DNA of 64,000 nt from Aliikangiella marina (GCF_007004765.1 NZ_VIKR01000004.1:1-64000); one strand, 5' to 3'; positions 17,977-27,887 are shown, counted from the first letter of the stretch. Made by a program: numbers and translations. Notes: a model not told the origin generated them from the sequence alone.

Positions 17977-19662
17977 TCAGTTATTACTATTTCCGTTTCC
18001 ATTCCCGTTTCCATTCCCGTTTCCATTCCCGTTTCCATTCCCGTTTCCATTCCCGTTTCCATTCCCGTTTCCATTCCCGTTTCCATTCCCGTTTCCATTC
18101 CCGTTTCCATTCCCGTTTCCATTCCCGCTGCCGTTACCGTTGCCGTTACCATTGCCGTCGCCATTACCATTGCTAGCACTGTTACCATTATTTTGCGTTG
18201 GAACAACTTGAAGCGTTTTTAAAAAATCAACGAGATTACGCTGATCATCAATACTGCTCGCAACGAACGCATCGCGCGAAGCTCGACCTTCTCCACCATG
18301 CATTAGAATGGCTTCAGTAATTGTCGTTAAATCACCGCGGTGACCATAAGGCGCAGTATTGCCGACATCCCATAACTTTGCGGTAAGAAAAAACTCCCTC
18401 CCAGGTTTTCCATTTTGTTGTGGCCGAAATTCGTCCAATTGTTCATTACAAAACCAGCGAATTGCATTGGGTGTTCCAACATCATCGCACAAATTATGTC
18501 TTTTCAAATCGGTATAAGCGCGGACGATTGCAGTACCATTCGGACCTTTTTCTAAACGATTTCCCTCACCTTGTTGCGTCATATCAAAGGAAAAGTCGGG
18601 GCAACTGCCTTGAGGATCCGATAAACAGTTTCCGACTGGATTGTAAGGGTTGGGTTCAACAAAATCTCTTTGATTTAAAACCAATTCTGGCATGTGACAC
18701 GATCCACAGCCGATGCTATTAAATACGGTTTCCCCTGCAACTATCTTTGCCCTCGCCGCTGCGCCGTTCGGTAGCACTTGCTCAGGCGTTCCCAGCTGCG
18801 CTTGCCAAACTGAAATGGCCGTCATATCTCCGATGGTTAGCTCTCTGGACATGCCATCTTCGTCAAAATCTGGCCCTTTATTGGGATCCAAGTCGAAACG
18901 TTCTTCTGCCTGCATTCCAAAGTGATGGTTCATCGCATTATTTGCAAATTCGCGTAAAGAAATAACAATTCCGGAGCGGTGAAAGGGCTTAACGATTAGG
19001 TCGCTGTCAATTCCTTCGGCGCGCACCACCTCGCCTTGTAAAATTTCAATTTCAAAGCTAACCCCTTTAGTGGTTAGCTGATGAATGCCATCGGGTAACC
19101 CCGCGCGCTGATTCAACAAATCAGTCGTCATTTCTCGGGCGAGCATTTCGATCGGGCCAGAACCGTGCATCCCTAAAGTGCTTCGGTTGTTACCTTTTGT
19201 TGGACTTACTGAGAGAGTAACCGGATCGAGAATATGAGCTAATACAAATACGTTTGCGACAAAGTCTCCTGCTCCACCTATCTCTGGTTGGTTGTGGCAA
19301 CCAGCGCACGAGTCAGAGTCTGGCGCCGAAGTTCTAAGCTTATTGATTTGTCCTGGTGATAATGTTTCGCCTTCTTCTGAAATAGTCGGAATCGCTCGCT
19401 TATCGCCGCCGCCAGTTGTTGCTGGTCGCCCCTGTCCATCGCAAACATTAAACCTTGCACCAAATAATAACTCTCCATGATCGGCTATGTCTTTAAGCTT
19501 AAGGTTTCCGTTATTGATATCCTGTTGCTCCATTGATAGCGGGACAACTGGCGCGTCAGCGGTTAGTGGTGGTGGACACACTTTGACATCAGCAGCACGT
19601 ATGACATTGGAAACGTTTAAAAAAATAATTACTAAAATCGCAATAGGTAGATTTAATTTCAT
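17977..19662 (-). CDS. Periplasmic di-haem oxidoreductase (DUF1111/DHOR type) with Gly-Asn tail
   Basis: From the ATG at 19662 (GAGG ten bases upstream; a TTG at 19671 is too close to it) the protein has 561 residues with a signal peptide ending near IRAA. Two c-type haem motifs are present: CAGCH at about 119-123 and CGSCH at about 319-323. The layout, with VFVLAH..L between them and a TAPYGHRGD segment near the C-terminus, matches the di-haem oxidoreductase family related to cytochrome c peroxidases. The last 60 or so residues are almost only alternating Gly and Asn, encoded by a 12-bp tandem repeat. The tail is not part of the enzyme family and is probably a flexible spacer. The electron partner is unknown. 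Confidence 0.85.
   Translation of the reverse strand: MKLNLPIAILVIIFLNVSNVIRAADVKVCPPPLTADAPVVPLSMEQQDINNGNLKLKDIADHGELLFGARFNVCDGQGRPATTGGGDKRAIPTISEEGETLSPGQINKLRTSAPDSDSCAGCHNQPEIGGAGDFVANVFVLAHILDPVTLSVSPTKGNNRSTLGMHGSGPIEMLAREMTTDLLNQRAGLPDGIHQLTTKGVSFEIEILQGEVVRAEGIDSDLIVKPFHRSGIVISLREFANNAMNHHFGMQAEERFDLDPNKGPDFDEDGMSRELTIGDMTAISVWQAQLGTPEQVLPNGAAARAKIVAGETVFNSIGCGSCHMPELVLNQRDFVEPNPYNPVGNCLSDPQGSCPDFSFDMTQQGEGNRLEKGPNGTAIVRAYTDLKRHNLCDDVGTPNAIRWFCNEQLDEFRPQQNGKPGREFFLTAKLWDVGNTAPYGHRGDLTTITEAILMHGGEGRASRDAFVASSIDDQRNLVDFLKTLQVVPTQNNGNSASNGNGDGNGNGNGNGSGNGNGNGNGNGNGNGNGNGNGNGNGNGNGNGNGNGNGNGNGNGNGNSNN
18001..18120. repeat. 12-bp tandem repeat, ten perfect copies, inside the oxidoreductase gene
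   Basis: The unit ATTCCCGTTTCC is repeated ten times without a mismatch, with degenerate copies on both sides (about 17990-18175). On the coding strand each unit encodes Gly-Asn-Gly-Asn. Because the unit is a multiple of three, copy-number change would alter tail length without a frameshift. Confidence 0.95.
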
Positions 19663-20074
19663 CTTATTCAATCCTCAAGTTAAAAAGAAGTGAGGCTCGA
19701 AGTTTAGGCAGGCATTTTGTATTCTGCCTTGAAATTAATAAGCAATGAGAGATATTTAACTAAATATTTTGAATGAATATTTTTACTATTACTCGTTGGA
19801 GATAGTATGGAGAATTCACTAAGATAATTATTAATATTTTGCAATATTAAGCGTTCTGTTTTTAATGAGATATTTTTCTTTCAGAATAACACCCGACTTT
19901 AAAATAAAATACGATTTCAAAATAATGCTCAACTTTAAAGTACTTTGTATTAAGATTCTTTTTTTGAATAGTTTGAGACTAAATTAAAGCGACCGACAAT
20001 CAACGATATTGTTTGTCGGCGGCATTTAAGTTAATTTTTTATTACAGCTTGTATGATCGCAATTTAATCTAGCT
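19663..20074. other. AT-rich intergenic region
   Basis: About 410 very AT-rich bases between two minus-strand genes. It contains the upstream region of the di-haem oxidoreductase and a hairpin near 19993-20019. No coding sequence is evident. Confidence 0.4.
19993..20019 (-). terminator. Possible terminator of the DUF5694-like gene
   Basis: CCGACAA (19993-19999) pairs with TTGTCGG (20013-20019) around a 13-base loop, about 55 bases past the stop of the minus-strand gene ending at 20075. The T-run on the minus strand is broken, so confidence is low. Confidence 0.4.
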
Positions 20075-21139
20075 TTACTGAGACTGATATTTTCCTAATA
20101 CCTTTTCTGCATCAACAACCTCGATAACCCTCATTTGCTTTAAGTATTTTTCGACATAATATTTGTGAGATGAACCAACAATATAGACCATTTTCTTGCC
20201 TGGATTGTCTGCCATAACGCGAGTAATATGCGCTGCCATATTCAAATTTCGAAATTCCCAAAAAGCCACCCGCGTATTTCCGATCCGTGACTTTCCATCA
20301 TTTGCTAACCAGGGTGTCCACTGAAACTCTAAATCACTTTGCATCGCCTCAGGTGAGTTAACAAATTGATAATATGGTAAGACATCACCACTGTCAGCTG
20401 CATCTTTCCAGTTTTTCTTCATCGAAATAATAAAAGGATGATCTTGACTAACACCGGACATAGCCTTGTTCGCATCAGCTTCTTTTTTAGGCTGCTCAAA
20501 GTGGCGACCCAGCGGCCCCTTTTCACTATGACTATCAACCGGATACAACCGTTCGAGATCAAGCCGTTTAGCGAGTGCTATAGCAATACTAATGTATTCA
20601 TTGCTGCTGGTAATGCGTCGACTAAACCCTTCATGTATACGCCGAAAATTTTTAGCAAACTTGGATTTAAACGCCTTATCACCTTTATCCCAGAGCAATA
20701 ACGCAGTGTAGTAGTCATAAGATGCCAAATACAAAAGCACACAATTTTGTCGCTCCTCATGACTCCCGCAGCGTGGTACAGACATGGTAACTTCAGCCAT
20801 TGCATCAGACCAGCTTTTGGACAAAGCATTTTGAGCTTCGATACTGTAACGAGTCTGAAAGCGGCCATAACTCTTTAATACCCGGCCATGCTCTTTCATC
20901 AATGCTGCCATCGATTGAGTTTCAACTGGCGGTAGCGCTTCAATGGCGATGAGGTCGGGTTGATAGGCTTCTAGCTTATCGAGAAGGTTATTGAGTATAT
21001 CAAGTGAGTATTCATCATTGATACCACTTAAATGATTAGTCCCCAGAACAAACACTTGACTGGCCGGATAGGAAAATTCTTTCGCTGTTGCTGCATGCGT
21101 AATAAGTAGTGTTATGATAACTGATAAAATTATTTTCAT
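20075..21139 (-). CDS. Secreted DUF5694/TraB-like protein
   Basis: 354 residues with a signal peptide (ITHAATA/KEF, cleavage near residue 19). The N-terminal strand VFVLGTNHLSG, followed by PDLIAIEALPP, and the C-terminal GKKMVYIVGSSHKYYVEKYL resemble the TraB/TIKI/EreA-like fold, in which His and Glu residues in such motifs bind metal or act in catalysis. I would place it in DUF5694 by its GTNHLSG and VGSSHK motifs, but cannot confirm this. It is expected in the periplasm. It is a single gene in the same direction as the HD-GYP gene upstream, 192 bases away. Confidence 0.65.
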   Translation of the reverse strand: MKIILSVIITLLITHAATAKEFSYPASQVFVLGTNHLSGINDEYSLDILNNLLDKLEAYQPDLIAIEALPPVETQSMAALMKEHGRVLKSYGRFQTRYSIEAQNALSKSWSDAMAEVTMSVPRCGSHEERQNCVLLYLASYDYYTALLLWDKGDKAFKSKFAKNFRRIHEGFSRRITSSNEYISIAIALAKRLDLERLYPVDSHSEKGPLGRHFEQPKKEADANKAMSGVSQDHPFIISMKKNWKDAADSGDVLPYYQFVNSPEAMQSDLEFQWTPWLANDGKSRIGNTRVAFWEFRNLNMAAHITRVMADNPGKKMVYIVGSSHKYYVEKYLKQMRVIEVVDAEKVLGKYQSQ

Positions 21140-21331
21140 TTTATAGGCTCGCCTTTTTGTCAGTCTCTGATTAGTTCGACTATTTGAAAGTTTTTACCTA
21201 AATTTTTTTAGTGTAAAACTTCTGTTGATGCTTTACTCCCTTAGACGCTCAAAAAGGCTATATAGTTTACACAATGAAACTTAAGTCAATGACGTTAAGC
21301 TAAAGAATTTTTTGGGTATAGGTACGTTTGG

Positions 21332-22549
21332 CTAAGAGCGGATTTTTAGCCCTTTTTCTAGATAGTCATGTAAATAGATACCAAAGGCATTATTTTCAAA
21401 GGCATTGATAATCTTAAAATCACTGTCATTCGCGGCAGATATGATTTGTTCTTTGACTTTTTGTTTATACTGGTCGAGGATTTGAAGAACAACAGGTTGT
21501 AATTTATTTTTTCGATCAATGGCAATCACAATCCCTACTCGACCATCCTCTAATTCGACAATAGATCCTGGTGGATAGATGCCTCGCCACTGAATAAACT
21601 GCATCAGTAATTTACCATCATATATTGTATTTTTACCCTCAAGCAGCATTTTGTATACTCTGACAATTGGCGATCCTTTGCGATATGATTGCTGTCTGGT
21701 TTTTGATTCATAAACATCCACGAGACTAATCAGCTGGGTTATCGGTGTGATAGATGTCGTTTTTAAACCGCGCGGATAACCCGAACCATCGATTCGCTCA
21801 TGGTGACTGTAGATAACATCAATACAAGACTTAGTTAAACCGGGTTTACTAGAAATAATGTCAAAGCCATATTTAGGATGCTCTTCAACTAGTTTTCTTT
21901 CATCAGCATTAAGTCGACCATACTTGTTTAATACTTTATTATCGACCCGCATATGACCAATATCATGCAGTAAAGCGGCTAAACCGATATCCTCTAGCTC
22001 TACCTGGCTATACCCTAATTGTTTTGCGAAACAAATAGACAATATACTTACCGCGAAACAATGATCGGCAATATCAGCATTGGACTCGGATAACATCGCC
22101 AAAACCAGCATTGCTGATTCATTTTGAAGTATTTCCTTAACATTTTCTTTAACGGAATCATGCGCGGTAGTGACGTCAAAGTCTTGACCAAGCGCAATTT
22201 TGTCGAACACTGATTTTAAAATCGATTTGGTTTGCTTTCTTCTCGTCAACGCAGGTTTGATATCGAAGTTAAAGGATTGATTGTTAAACGCTAAGCTTTC
22301 TTCTAAGTGTTTTTTATAGGTACTCGACTTTGAAGTTTGTAATTTAAATCGTTTGAATTGTGCTTCAGATTCAAAGTCAACGTAAACATATCGACACTGT
22401 CTTTGAACCGCCTCAACATCATGAGGGCCCTCGAGCTTAAAGCCTTGTAGTAAAAAATTCGATTCCTCCCAAGGACGATCTAATTCAGCGACAAACATTC
22501 CCGGAGCTAAGTCTTCGCTCCATACTTTTACTCGCTTAAAATAATCCAT
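21332..22549 (-). CDS. HD-GYP c-di-GMP phosphodiesterase with DUF3391 N-terminus
   Basis: 405 residues. Residues about 5-130 match the DUF3391 domain often found before HD-GYP (VKVWSEDLAPGMFVAELDRPW). The HD-GYP domain spans about 150-325 with all key residues: LLHDIGHM supplies the HD pair, then EEHPKYG, HHERIDGSGYP with the GYP signature, and LVDVYES. It should therefore hydrolyse c-di-GMP. A C-terminal segment (IYPPGSIVELEDGRVGIVI) is common in this subfamily. It is cytoplasmic, with no membrane segment. It contrasts with the degenerate HD-GYP protein at 43315. Confidence 0.92.
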   Translation of the reverse strand: MDYFKRVKVWSEDLAPGMFVAELDRPWEESNFLLQGFKLEGPHDVEAVQRQCRYVYVDFESEAQFKRFKLQTSKSSTYKKHLEESLAFNNQSFNFDIKPALTRRKQTKSILKSVFDKIALGQDFDVTTAHDSVKENVKEILQNESAMLVLAMLSESNADIADHCFAVSILSICFAKQLGYSQVELEDIGLAALLHDIGHMRVDNKVLNKYGRLNADERKLVEEHPKYGFDIISSKPGLTKSCIDVIYSHHERIDGSGYPRGLKTTSITPITQLISLVDVYESKTRQQSYRKGSPIVRVYKMLLEGKNTIYDGKLLMQFIQWRGIYPPGSIVELEDGRVGIVIAIDRKNKLQPVVLQILDQYKQKVKEQIISAANDSDFKIINAFENNAFGIYLHDYLEKGLKIRS

Positions 22550-22760
22550 AAGACCGCTATTTCTTTTTTCTTATTTAAAGTCAATCATATTTGATAAATA
22601 TAGACTACAAATGTGCGCTTTGCGATAAGCTTGAAGTCATTTGATGATATAGTGTTGAATAAACCGATTTGCCCTTATGCTATATATGAATGATAACATT
22701 TTCCTTGGCAGCCCCGATATTAAGCAATTTCAAGTTGCTCGCTTCTGGAGATAAATAGAC

Positions 22761-23351
22761 ATGACCGGTTATTATGAGTGGAATCCTATGCCGCATATCG
22801 TTGATATTCATTGTCCAAATTGCCTCGAAAGCGCTAAATTTGAGTTTGCTGAGGTGGTAAAAATCAAACTCAAAAAGGATGTTGCTTTTTTCAAAGAGAG
22901 CAATCTATTTGACTATAAACTGCTCGTCGATTCTAGCGGCCAACGTTGGCATGCTGCAATATACTATCCCGGCCTACATGGCGGCTCTACACTTGCGATA
23001 CAAGGACTTCCTGAAGGCTATAAATCTTCTGACTGGGACCACTCCAGATTTTTAAGACAAAACCGTCAGCCTCTACTCGGCTCGATGAGTTGTAAAAATT
23101 GCTCGCAAGCAACAAAACATCTTTTACGATGGCCGGACGAAGCTTATTACACCATAGAATTCAAAGGAAGTGTACTATGGGCATACCATAGAGAGTCACT
23201 CATCGAGCTAAGAGATTTTATTTTGAGTGCCGATAGAAAGGAAGAAAATTATAAATGGCGTAATTTTCTTCGACATGTTCCAACAACTTTTAAAAAACAG
23301 AATGCGAGAGAAACTGTCGCTAAGCGCCTTAATCGTCTTATCAATAATTAA
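22761..23351 (+). CDS. Zinc-ribbon protein of unknown function
   Basis: 196 residues, no signal peptide or membrane segment. Two Cys pairs, CPNC near residue 19 and CKNC near 113, are spaced so they could form one split zinc knuckle. The middle part (WHAAIYYPGLHGGSTLAIQGLP) and the Trp-rich C-terminal half do not recall a family. CTGGAG lies ten bases before the ATG, supporting the start. It is divergent from the HD-GYP gene and is followed by a terminator-like hairpin, so it is probably monocistronic. Confidence 0.7.
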   Translation: MTGYYEWNPMPHIVDIHCPNCLESAKFEFAEVVKIKLKKDVAFFKESNLFDYKLLVDSSGQRWHAAIYYPGLHGGSTLAIQGLPEGYKSSDWDHSRFLRQNRQPLLGSMSCKNCSQATKHLLRWPDEAYYTIEFKGSVLWAYHRESLIELRDFILSADRKEENYKWRNFLRHVPTTFKKQNARETVAKRLNRLINN

Positions 23352-23383
23352 CGCGAGCAAGTAATTAACTTTTATATGAGCAT

Positions 23384-23409
23384 CACCAAGTTTAATGGTG
23401 CGATTTTTT
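23384..23409 (+). terminator. Intrinsic terminator after the zinc-ribbon gene
   Basis: CACCA (23384-23388) pairs with TGGTG (23396-23400) and is closely followed by six T (23404-23409). It lies 33 bases after the stop codon. The stem is short but the T-run is good. Confidence 0.6.
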
Positions 23410-23493
23410 AAAGTGTATTGTTAATGACAACACTCAATTATCCGTTTGATTATGCTAAGCTCCGATAAGTACCAAAGTAGGAGTGTCTTAAAT

Positions 23494-24705
23494 TTGAAAA
23501 AAAGAACTAAACACTTTAGTTTTGCATTGATACTTTTCATTTTAGGTTGCCAAGAGACCATGTCAGATCAAGAAATCGACAAACAAAAATATGATCATGC
23601 CGTCAGAGTTGCGACCTTTAATGTCAGTATGGAGGCCTCTAACTACCAAGCTGAAGACGATGTCATCTATGCAAACACAATACTCATCGACGCCCTTAAA
23701 AAAGGCGACTCTCAGCAGATAAAAAACATTGCCGAAATCATTCAAAGCGTTCGACCAGATATAATTTTACTTAATGAGTTCGACTATATTGAAGATCCAA
23801 GCGACGGAATAACAATATTCCAACGAAAATATCTACAGGTATCACAAAACGGCCAACCGCCAATCGACTACCCCTTTTTCTATCATGCGCCAGTAAATAC
23901 TGGTGTCGAAATACCCGGACATAATAGTGATAGTCGCTTGACTCACTACGGCTTTGGACGTTATGCGGGACAATACGGGATGGTTTTATTGTCTAAGTAT
24001 CCAATAGAAACAGAAAAAGTGAGGACCTTTCAAACGTTTTTGTGGCAAGACATGCCGGGTAATTTAATGCCGAAAGGAGCGGACGGCGAAGGATGGTATA
24101 GTGAATCGGAAGCGAAAGTCATGCGTTTATCCTCAAAGTCACATTGGGATGTTCCCATTAGTATTTGCGAGACTCAACTTAATATCCTAGCCAGTCACCC
24201 GACTCCCCCGGTCTTTGATGGCGACGAAGATCGCAATGGACGCCGAAATCATGACGAAATTCGATTTTGGCGAGATTATATCGAAGGGCGCCAAGATAGC
24301 TATCATTATGATGACAATGGCGAGGTCGGCGGCATTAAGTCTCCGCAGTCTTTTGTCATCCTCGGCGATTTAAATGCAAGTCCTGTCGAAGGTGATTCTT
24401 ACCCTGGCGCAATTGAACAACTCATACTTCATGACACCATAAATGACTCTATCGTGCCAGGCTCGGAAGGCGGTAAGCTCAATCAACCTAGCAATCCCTA
24501 TGCGATTAACCACACTGCCGAGTGGGGAATGCGCGTGGATTATGTTTTACCCTCAGCGGATCTCAAAGTCTCAGCTAATGGTGTATTTTGGCCTGCAAAA
24601 CATGAACAAAATAAGCATCTTGTCGAAGATAGAAAAGCCTCCTCTGATCACCGACTAGTATGGGTCGACCTTAAAGTGTCCCATTATTCTGAGCATTGTC
24701 AATAA
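23494..24705 (+). CDS. Endonuclease/exonuclease/phosphatase-fold lipoprotein
   Basis: A TTG start at 23494 is chosen because AGGAG lies ten bases upstream (23479-23483) and the product then opens with a lipoprotein signal (KKRTKHFSFALILFILGC). An ATG at 23446 would bury this signal. The mature protein has the EEP/DNase I-like fold: VRVATFNVSM at the first strand, DIILLNEFDY with the metal-binding Glu, FVILGDLNASP with the Asp/Asn pair, and a C-terminal SSDHRLVWVDL with the catalytic Asp-His. It may be a phosphatase, phosphodiesterase or nuclease in the envelope; the motifs do not separate these. Several acidic D(E/G)D patches occur near GDEDRNGRRNHDE. Confidence 0.85.
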   Translation: MKKRTKHFSFALILFILGCQETMSDQEIDKQKYDHAVRVATFNVSMEASNYQAEDDVIYANTILIDALKKGDSQQIKNIAEIIQSVRPDIILLNEFDYIEDPSDGITIFQRKYLQVSQNGQPPIDYPFFYHAPVNTGVEIPGHNSDSRLTHYGFGRYAGQYGMVLLSKYPIETEKVRTFQTFLWQDMPGNLMPKGADGEGWYSESEAKVMRLSSKSHWDVPISICETQLNILASHPTPPVFDGDEDRNGRRNHDEIRFWRDYIEGRQDSYHYDDNGEVGGIKSPQSFVILGDLNASPVEGDSYPGAIEQLILHDTINDSIVPGSEGGKLNQPSNPYAINHTAEWGMRVDYVLPSADLKVSANGVFWPAKHEQNKHLVEDRKASSDHRLVWVDLKVSHYSEHCQ

Positions 24706-24733
24706 GGCGCGCAATAGACAACTATGCCAGCGA

Positions 24734-24766
24734 TTGTTATAGCTCAGGATGTTTGTTGTAGCTCAG
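24734..24766. repeat. Short direct repeat downstream of the lipoprotein gene
   Basis: TTGTTATAGCTCAG (24734-24747) recurs as TTGTTGTAGCTCAG (24753-24766) with one difference, a 19-base period. It lies between convergent genes. No function is evident. Confidence 0.5.
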
Positions 24767-24808
24767 ACAGATTGTCAGGCGTTAAGATACACTTCAAGCA
24801 ACTGACAT

Positions 24809-25414
24809 TTATTTACGGTCATTATTATCACCGTCGTCACTATTATCACCGTCATCACTTTGAGCAGAATTCGAGGGTGGGATTGTTTGATTATTGCTCG
24901 CAGGAGTAACGGGCTGTTCCGTCTGCAAATTACCTGATGAATTTGCAGGTGCTTGAAGCGCTTTTATTTGATTTTCTAATTCTGCTATTTGGTTTCTAAA
25001 CCGACGATTTTCTCGGCTCAGCCAGCCAGCACGAGCTTCAGCTTTGGTCGCTTTATCTTCTGCAGCAGCAAGCTTTTGTTTATCTTGATCGGCTGCTTTA
25101 GTAACTTCTGAACCGGCCGTTTGCGCTTTCTGAAGTTCCGACTGAGTTTGCGCTAATGACAGTTCTAGTTGAGTAATTTTGTCATTAAGCTGAGCCGTTA
25201 CAGTGCTCAGTTCGTTATTCTTGGCTACCTCAAACTTTAAAGAAATTTGTCCAATATACCAATAGCCAAATCCGCCGATCATTGACATCGCAACGATAAA
25301 AAACAGCCCACTTCGAAAATAGAACTTGAAGTAAGATTGTGGCGCTCCGCAAATATGGCAAACCTCCTGTTTATTTGCCAACTCCCTTTTACAGCCGATG
25401 CAGTTATTACTCAT
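24809..25414 (-). CDS. Zinc-ribbon, single-TM coiled-coil protein
   Basis: 201 residues. The N-terminus has two Cys pairs (CIGC at 5-8, CHIC at 19-22) forming a probable zinc ribbon. One membrane segment follows at about 33-53 (GLFFIVAMSMIGGFGYWYI). Residues about 65-155 form a long coiled coil. The tail is Asn/Ser/Asp-rich, with DDGDNSDDGDNNDRK at the end. The topology suggests a cytoplasmic zinc ribbon and a periplasmic coiled coil, or the reverse. I do not know a function. GGAAGA lies about nine bases before the ATG. Confidence 0.75.
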   Translation of the reverse strand: MSNNCIGCKRELANKQEVCHICGAPQSYFKFYFRSGLFFIVAMSMIGGFGYWYIGQISLKFEVAKNNELSTVTAQLNDKITQLELSLAQTQSELQKAQTAGSEVTKAADQDKQKLAAAEDKATKAEARAGWLSRENRRFRNQIAELENQIKALQAPANSSGNLQTEQPVTPASNNQTIPPSNSAQSDDGDNSDDGDNNDRK

Positions 25415-25637
25415 ATCTTATATTCTTCCATTTTTTATTGTTTAATCGGTCTATTCTATTTTTTGCAAGACATTGATTTGTTACGTGAATCTATTGGTCT
25501 CTAATACGGTGTTTGATGCAAGAGGTACTGTTATATCAAGCCCTTTCGATTGGCTTTTTATCCTGTTGACTGAAACCATCATTTTAACAGAACAACCTCA
25601 TGCTAAAACTATTACTCAAGAACTTCCAGCACTTGAG

Positions 25638-27887
25638 TTACTCATTCAAAAGCTTTATTTCATTAAAATTTGCAGCAGACAAAGCGCTTTGCTGATTTTT
25701 CGCTAATATCTTATCAAACCATTTTAAATCTGCCGAGTCACCTTCAAATATTTGTCGAAAAAGCTGTTTCGATAAAAATTCATTATTGTGATCGGGTAAC
25801 CAACCGGAAGCTAACAGCAATTTCCCTAACTGTAACGCCTCTTGCCTTTGACCTTTTCGATGCAGCCAGAGTAAATGAAAAAGATTCTCAGAATCAAAGT
25901 TTTCTTTTAGATAAGCATTAACACTGGTGCGAAACCCTAAGTCGTCGGTGACACCATTAATCGCAAGTAACTCATCATATAATAACCAAACTCGATAATT
26001 ATTTTCGTTAAGTGCCTCTAATCTAATACCGCCATCAACTTGAGTTCCGTGAACAGATTGGAATACTGTTAAAGCTTCTCGCTTCTGTCCCAAGTAGGCG
26101 AGCGCTCCGATATAACTGTTACTTAAATTCGGGTTATCTTTGAAGCGCTGCGAGCGCTTTTCAAGAAAGTTTAAAGCTACCAATGGCTGCCCTTTTTCAA
26201 AAGCAATGGCTGCCTTTAAAAACAAGAAAAATTGATGGTCGGTGAATTTTTCACCATAAGCCGCTAAAGTATTTTCTGCGAGCTTTTTCTTTCCAACCGA
26301 CATCAGTACCGCCGCATAAGGTAATTTATGGACATCAATATGAGAAATTCTTTGCGGGTTATCCTTTACCCAGATTAAAAAATCGGTAGCACGTTGCACA
26401 TTAAGTGGTAAAAAATTAAGTTCATCAACCGGGCGATCGGTATAGTCGCTTTCAATCACCAGCGCTCTTTGGTAAGCGCTAGCCGCATCACTAAAACGGC
26501 CTAAGTTCAGATAAGTGAAAGCTAACTGACGATTAACGATTGGCGATAATGGGTCCAGCTCCAATGCTTTTTTGACCATCACATAGGCCGTTTCCACTTC
26601 CCCCAAGTTTCTCAACAAGTCGCCATACCAGAGATAAGTCAATGCATAGTTGGGCGCAAATTTAATCGCATTTTCATAAGCCAATCGGGCTTTGTCATAT
26701 TGTCCTCGTGCAGCTAATAACTGCCCTTTCGAAGTATATGCAGGACCAAGCTCTGGATCTAACTGCAGCGCTTTATCGAGTAGCGGGGCGCACAAGTCAT
26801 TGGCTTTCTGTGTTTGCCAGTTCCCATAAATACTATAGAACATGTAGGTATCGCACATACCAACATAGGTTAAAGGAAAGTTTGGAGATTCACTCATTAA
26901 TCGTGAAAAAAGATTCTCTGCTTGATTCAATGAGTCGACCTGTCGTTTTGACCAATAAAAACGGCCCAGCAAATAATCCTGATAGACCTTATCCGTAACC
27001 TTAAAGGATGCAATGTTATTAATAGGTCGCTTAGAAAAAACATTCAGCAGTTGCGAAGCAATTTCATCCTGTAAGGTAAATGCGGCATTCTCTCGGCCAT
27101 CAAATACTTTAGTCCATAATAAGTCGCTGGTCTTGCTATCAAATATTTGGACAACGACGCGCAACCGCCCGGCCTCTCTCTGCACGAACCCAGACAAAAC
27201 AGAATCAACAGATTGTGCAATGAGGCTTTCTGGAATATCTGCCTCTTTCATTGATTTTCGATACGTTATGACTTTTAAATTGTCTAGCTCGGAAAGTCGA
27301 GCCCGGACCGAATCACTGAGTCCAAGGGTAATATAATCCAACTCTGAATTTTCTTGGTATGGTCTAAACGCGGTAAATAATAATGAGTCTACTTCAGCGA
27401 TGTTTTTAGCGCGCTTTGATTCAGAAGAAGATTGCCACTCAAATAGGCTAAAAACGCCTCCCAAAATACCTGTGAACAGCAAGACAGCGAACAGGGTAAT
27501 CACACCCCACTTTCTGGTAATTCTTTTTGGGGGCTCTTGAATGTTTGGGAGACTGCTTCTCTCGCTTGTTACTTCGGCGATAAGTCGATAGCCTTTTCCT
27601 GAAACCTTTTCGATATATTGACGGGGCGACTGGGTATCGCCGAGGGATTTTCTCAGCAGAGCAATCAGCTGATATAAAGATGCTTCGCTAACGACCTGAG
27701 TTCCCCAAATCGCCGTCATCAACTCTTCATGTGACTTAGGTTTGAGCGGGTCGGTCGCTAAAAACTGTAACGCCAACATCGCTTTTGGTGGCAGCAGCAC
27801 TTCTTCTGCGCCATCCGATAACCGGTTAGTCAGTGGGTCGACACGCCATCGACCGATGGAAAATGCTTCAGAATGATTGAATTGCAA
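25638..27887 (-). CDS. CadC-like membrane regulator with winged helix and TPR repeats
   Basis: 749 residues. Residues about 8-107 are an OmpR/CadC-type winged helix (WRVDPLTNRLSDG, LMTAIWGTQVVSEASLYQLIALLRKSLGD, IEKVSGKGYRLIAEV). One membrane segment lies at about 130-150. Next comes a FlgO/adenylate-cyclase-associated-like domain (about 165-285) and then TPR repeats (about 330-640). Such one-component regulators bind DNA in the cytoplasm and sense with the periplasmic part. The best start is a TTG at 27887, since the DNA-binding domain begins at once and no ATG precedes it; its ribosome binding site is weak. It is divergent from the amidohydrolase gene, a likely target. Confidence 0.88.
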   Translation of the reverse strand: MQFNHSEAFSIGRWRVDPLTNRLSDGAEEVLLPPKAMLALQFLATDPLKPKSHEELMTAIWGTQVVSEASLYQLIALLRKSLGDTQSPRQYIEKVSGKGYRLIAEVTSERSSLPNIQEPPKRITRKWGVITLFAVLLFTGILGGVFSLFEWQSSSESKRAKNIAEVDSLLFTAFRPYQENSELDYITLGLSDSVRARLSELDNLKVITYRKSMKEADIPESLIAQSVDSVLSGFVQREAGRLRVVVQIFDSKTSDLLWTKVFDGRENAAFTLQDEIASQLLNVFSKRPINNIASFKVTDKVYQDYLLGRFYWSKRQVDSLNQAENLFSRLMSESPNFPLTYVGMCDTYMFYSIYGNWQTQKANDLCAPLLDKALQLDPELGPAYTSKGQLLAARGQYDKARLAYENAIKFAPNYALTYLWYGDLLRNLGEVETAYVMVKKALELDPLSPIVNRQLAFTYLNLGRFSDAASAYQRALVIESDYTDRPVDELNFLPLNVQRATDFLIWVKDNPQRISHIDVHKLPYAAVLMSVGKKKLAENTLAAYGEKFTDHQFFLFLKAAIAFEKGQPLVALNFLEKRSQRFKDNPNLSNSYIGALAYLGQKREALTVFQSVHGTQVDGGIRLEALNENNYRVWLLYDELLAINGVTDDLGFRTSVNAYLKENFDSENLFHLLWLHRKGQRQEALQLGKLLLASGWLPDHNNEFLSKQLFRQIFEGDSADLKWFDKILAKNQQSALSAANFNEIKLLNE

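Noticed and set aside
17985-18175. Possible CRISPR array
   Set aside because: Units are 12 bp with no spacers, lie inside a coding frame, and no cas genes are near.
17970-18206. Repetitive frames reading METG or FHSR
   Set aside because: They are other frames of the 12-bp repeat that encodes the Gly-Asn tail.
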